Part shown: positions 3,216 to 5,694 of the stretch, in pieces
Layout of the letters: each line of letters opens with the position of its first letter
Position numbering within the stretch: the first letter of the stretch is position 1
Assembly (NCBI GenBank): GCA_024278715.1
Contig: JAJRSN010000372.1
Span: 1 to 5,694, forward strand
DNA from: Calditrichota bacterium
GTDB lineage: Bacteria; Calditrichota; Calditrichia; Calditrichales; Calditrichaceae
Reading direction: 5' to 3'
Length of the DNA: 5,694 nt
Program-made: the position numbers and the translations under genes
The notes under the pieces: generated by a model
The model's database searches: none
What the model was told of the DNA's origin: nothing
The model's input: only the letters and a program-made list of their open reading frames with translations

Positions 3216-5471
3216 ATGAAAGATAAAAAAGAAAATGGTGATCATGATGCATCTAAGCACGGCGATCAGAATAACCATGGAATGCACGAGCACGGAAATC
3301 ATGAAGGACATGATCATCAAAAACATGAGATGAAAAAAGATTCTTCCCATGATCATGAAGATCACGAACACCACGATCATGCGGATCACGAAAAACACAA
3401 GCACGCAGATCACGAAGGGCACGATCATCATAAGCATGAGATGACGGAAAGTTCGTCTCATGATCATGAAGGTCACGGCGGACACGAACACGGGGAGCAT
3501 GAAGGTCACAATCATCACGATCATCACGCGCACATGGTGGCGGATTTTCGCAAACGGTTCTGGATAGCCCTGGTAATCACGGTGCCCGTATTGATTATGT
3601 CGCCCATGATTCAGAAATTTTTGGGTCTTGGCGAGGCATTGCGCTTTCCCGGCGATCTTTTTATCAGCTTCGTGCTTTCGTCAATAGTCTATTTTTACGG
3701 CGGCTGGCCCTTTTTAAAAGGACTGTGGACAGAACTGAAGAAAAAAACTCCAGGCATGATGACATTAATCGCTCTGGCTGTTACGGTGGCTTATGTGTAC
3801 AGCACTTCGGTTGTTTTGGGTTTGGAGGGAAAAGTATTCTTTTGGGAATTAGCCACACTTATTGATATCATGCTTTTAGGGCACTGGATAGAGATGAAAT
3901 CGGTCATGGGCGCTTCCAGAGCGTTGGAAGAGCTGGCGCGGCTCATGCCGTCCGAAGCTCATAAAATTATGCCGAACGGCGACGTGGTTGACGTAGCGAT
4001 CGATCAATTGAAGCCCGGCGATAAAGTGTTGATTAAACCGGGTGAAAAAATACCGGCTGACGGCAAGGTATTCGAAGGCGAAACAAGCGTAAATGAATCC
4101 ATGTTAACGGGCGAATCGAAACCGGTTTATAAAAGAGCGGGCGATTCCATAATCGGCGGTTCTATTAACGGTGAAGGTTCGGTGACTGTTACCGTGGGCA
4201 AGACGGGAAAAGATTCCTTTTTATCTCAGGTAATCACGCTGGTTCAAGAAGCCCAGCAAAGTAAGTCAAAAACTCAGGATCTGGCGAACCGGGCGGCTTT
4301 TTGGTTGACAATAATCGCTATTTCTGCCGGAGCAATCACCTTTTTCGTCTGGGTGGCGATTATCCAGAAAGATGTCGCCTTTGCTCTGGAAAGAACGGTG
4401 ACCGTAATGGTTATCACCTGCCCTCACGCATTGGGTCTGGCGGTTCCTTTGGTAGTCGCAGTATCCACGGCTTTATCAGCAACGAACGGGTTGTTGATTC
4501 GTAACCGCACGGCGTTCGAGATCGCAAGGAATCTGCAGGCTATTATTTTCGACAAAACCGGCACGCTGACCAAAGGTGAATTCGGCGTTACCGATACGAT
4601 CGTATTTAATAATAGTTTTAAGCTGGAAGAAATGATCGAACTGGCAGCCGCGGTAGAAAGTCACTCCGAGCATCCCATCGCAAAAGGAATTACGAATGCG
4701 GCTAAAAACCATTATGACGTTCAGAGTTTTAAGTCCATTCCCGGAAAAGGCGCTCAGGGATTAGTCAATGGCAAACAGGTCAGCGTTGTAAGCCCCGGTT
4801 ATTTAAGGGAAAAAGATCTGCAGGTGGAAAGTGATCGTGTTGAACAGTATCTGGATCAGGGTAAAACGGTTGTTTTTGTGCTGGTCGATAATCAACTGAT
4901 CGGCGCCATCGCTCTGGCAGACGTTATTCGTCCGGAATCGCGTCAGGCAATTCGCGCCCTGAAACAGATGGGTATAAAAACCATGATGTTAACGGGCGAC
5001 AACAAAAAGGTCGCTCAATGGGTGGCTGAAGAGTTGGAACTTGACGAATATTTTGCCGAAGTGCTGCCACATGAAAAAGCGCTGAAAGTAAAAGAAGTTC
5101 AGGAAAGAGGACTGATCGTGGCGATGACAGGCGACGGCGTTAACGATGCTCCGGCGCTTGCGACTGCCGATGTGGGTATTGCAATCGGAGCCGGCACCGA
5201 TGTGGCTGTCGAAACCGCGGATATTATTCTGGTTAACAGCAATCCAATGGATGCCGTGGCGATTATTACCCTGGCTAAGGCAACTTATCGCAAAATGGTG
5301 CAGAATCTTGCCTGGGCTACGGGATACAATGCCTTTGCCATTCCGCTGGCAGCCGGCGTTCTTTACACTGCTGGAATCATACTAAGCCCGGCAATGGGAG
5401 CGGTCCTTATGTCGTTGAGCACCGTTATTGTGGCGTTCAATGCAAGAACATTAAAAGTGAAAAAGAATTAA
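3216..5471 (+). CDS. copB: CopB-like P1B-3-type heavy-metal (copper) translocating P-type ATPase with His-rich N-terminus
   Basis: A complete 751-residue P1B ATPase that pumps a heavy metal ion, most likely copper, out of the cytoplasm. Residues 1-106 contain 35 His and no Cys, replacing the usual HMA domains. Membrane helices fall near 114-133, 147-168, 181-200, 205-224, 360-384, 393-420, 698-720 and 722-742. The actuator loop has TGES (298-301). Helix 6 carries Cys402-Pro-His404 (CPH), the mark of the CopB subgroup, rather than CPC of CopA/ZntA. The phosphorylated aspartate is Asp446 in FDKTGTLT, the P1B HP pair is 486-487 (SEHPIA), and the hinge is MLTGDN (591-596) and TGDGVNDAPAL (638-648). 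Helix 7 has Tyr704-Asn705 and helix 8 MSLST (732-736) with Asn742, as in this subgroup. All catalytic motifs look intact. CPH enzymes were described for Cu(II) and Cu(I), so oxidation state is left open. It follows the LDCC and SHOCT genes in the same orientation. Confidence 0.95.
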   Translation: MKDKKENGDHDASKHGDQNNHGMHEHGNHEGHDHQKHEMKKDSSHDHEDHEHHDHADHEKHKHADHEGHDHHKHEMTESSSHDHEGHGGHEHGEHEGHNHHDHHAHMVADFRKRFWIALVITVPVLIMSPMIQKFLGLGEALRFPGDLFISFVLSSIVYFYGGWPFLKGLWTELKKKTPGMMTLIALAVTVAYVYSTSVVLGLEGKVFFWELATLIDIMLLGHWIEMKSVMGASRALEELARLMPSEAHKIMPNGDVVDVAIDQLKPGDKVLIKPGEKIPADGKVFEGETSVNESMLTGESKPVYKRAGDSIIGGSINGEGSVTVTVGKTGKDSFLSQVITLVQEAQQSKSKTQDLANRAAFWLTIIAISAGAITFFVWVAIIQKDVAFALERTVTVMVITCPHALGLAVPLVVAVSTALSATNGLLIRNRTAFEIARNLQAIIFDKTGTLTKGEFGVTDTIVFNNSFKLEEMIELAAAVESHSEHPIAKGITNAAKNHYDVQSFKSIPGKGAQGLVNGKQVSVVSPGYLREKDLQVESDRVEQYLDQGKTVVFVLVDNQLIGAIALADVIRPESRQAIRALKQMGIKTMMLTGDNKKVAQWVAEELELDEYFAEVLPHEKALKVKEVQERGLIVAMTGDGVNDAPALATADVGIAIGAGTDVAVETADIILVNSNPMDAVAIITLAKATYRKMVQNLAWATGYNAFAIPLAAGVLYTAGIILSPAMGAVLMSLSTVIVAFNARTLKVKKN
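3300..3521 (+). repeat. Tandem 111-bp duplication encoding His-rich repeats of the ATPase
   Basis: Two adjacent 37-codon copies (3300-3410 and 3411-3521; residues 29-65 and 66-102) agree at 24 of 37 residues. They share HEGHDH, KHEM and SSHDHE, and differ mostly by substitutions with His positions largely kept. The DNA is less conserved than expected for a recent copy, so this is an older duplication kept for metal-binding content. Confidence 0.7.
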
Positions 5472-5476
5472 TGAGT

Positions 5477-5506
5477 TTGAACTATAACTGTAATGAAGTG
5501 TATAAT
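5477..5506 (+). promoter_or_regulatory. Sigma70-like promoter between the ATPase and the next gene
   Basis: TTGAAC (5477-5482, 4/6) and a perfect TATAAT (5501-5506) are 18 bp apart, in the 66-bp gap after the ATPase stop. Initiation near 5513 would leave a leader of about 25 nt before ATG 5538. The downstream gene may thus be expressed independently as well as by read-through. Confidence 0.5.
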
Positions 5507-5525
5507 AACTACAATTTAACCAAAA

Positions 5526-5531
5526 AAGGAG
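5526..5531 (+). promoter_or_regulatory. Ribosome binding site of the exported-protein gene
   Basis: AAGGAG, preceded by a run of A, lies 6 nt before ATG 5538 and supports that start. Confidence 0.75.
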
Positions 5532-5537
5532 TGAATC

Positions 5538-5694
5538 ATGCGTAAGATGATTTTTATTCTAAGTATTTTGTCAATCGTTCTGTTCTTTTATCCGGTCAAT
5601 GCACAGGATACACAGGCAGGACACCATCCGGGTGCCAAGATGCAAGGCGATTCCGTCAAGATGATGAAAAGCGGTAGCGGAATGATGCAGGGTC
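5538..5694 (+). CDS. N-terminus of an exported Met/His-containing protein (cut by the window end)
   Basis: Fifty-two complete codons are visible, and the frame is open at the window edge. Residues 1-22 form a clear signal peptide: 'MRK', a hydrophobic core ILSILSIVLFFYP, and a cleavage site after Ala22 (VNA|QD). The mature start contains a His pair (29-30) and five Met in 30 residues, including Met-Met pairs at 42-43 and 49-50, with Lys, Gly and Ser between. Met/His-rich exported segments are frequent in periplasmic copper-binding proteins, and the position just after a CPH-type ATPase supports a metal role. No domain can be named from this part. Its length and the rest of the protein are unknown, so outer-membrane or oxidase-like continuations cannot be excluded. 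It has its own promoter candidate at 5477-5506. Confidence 0.8.
   Translation, partial: MRKMIFILSILSIVLFFYPVNAQDTQAGHHPGAKMQGDSVKMMKSGSGMMQG

Noticed and set aside
3195..3533. 112-codon minus-strand frame rich in Met, Val, Ile and Phe
   Set aside because: It is the antisense of the His/Asp/Glu repeat of the ATPase; CAT/CAC codons read as ATG/GTG backwards, which makes a spurious hydrophobic protein.
3216..3540. HMA metal-binding domain at the ATPase N-terminus
   Set aside because: There is no GMxCxxC motif and no Cys at all in the first 106 residues; only the His-rich segment is present.

Overview
The window is a metal-handling region, most likely for copper, from a moderately AT-rich Gram-negative-type bacterium. 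The evidence for the cell type is a candidate lipoprotein, an exported protein with a classical signal peptide, and strong AGGAGG-type ribosome binding sites. All supported genes are on the + strand. The gene content (YHS protein, LDCC-motif protein, SHOCT protein, CPH-type P1B ATPase) and the degenerate 7-bp intergenic repeats fit environmental lineages such as those around Ignavibacteria, Calditrichota or Bacteroidota. That taxonomic guess is weak, because no marker gene is present.

Layout: (1) 1-117, the C-terminal end of a gene that starts outside the window. (2) 118-519, no supportable gene. (3) 520-1358, a YHS metal-binding protein followed 5 nt later by a class I SAM-dependent methyltransferase with a TTG start, apparently one operon. 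(4) 1359-1926, a long spacer holding an 11-bp inverted repeat and a large island of degenerate 7-bp repeats with inverted arms. (5) 1927-2361, a candidate lipoprotein carrying a single rhodanese domain. (6) 2362-2760, a second spacer with a different 7-bp-stepped inverted repeat, a sigma70-like promoter candidate and a two-copy operator-like repeat. (7) 2761-5471, a tight run of three genes: LDCC-motif putative metal-binding protein, membrane-anchored SHOCT protein, and a CopB-like CPH-type P-type ATPase with a very histidine-rich N-terminus. (8) 5538 to the end, the start of an exported Met/His-containing protein behind its own good promoter candidate.

Working model (inference): the ATPase exports copper from the cytoplasm. 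The YHS and LDCC proteins are small cysteine-bearing metal-binding candidates in the cytoplasm, and the secreted Met/His protein could bind metal in the periplasm. The rhodanese and methyltransferase have plausible but unproven links to sulfur or metal chemistry. The least described items are the LDCC/SHOCT pair ahead of the pump, the operator-like repeat at 2595-2633, and the two intergenic islands built in 7-bp steps.
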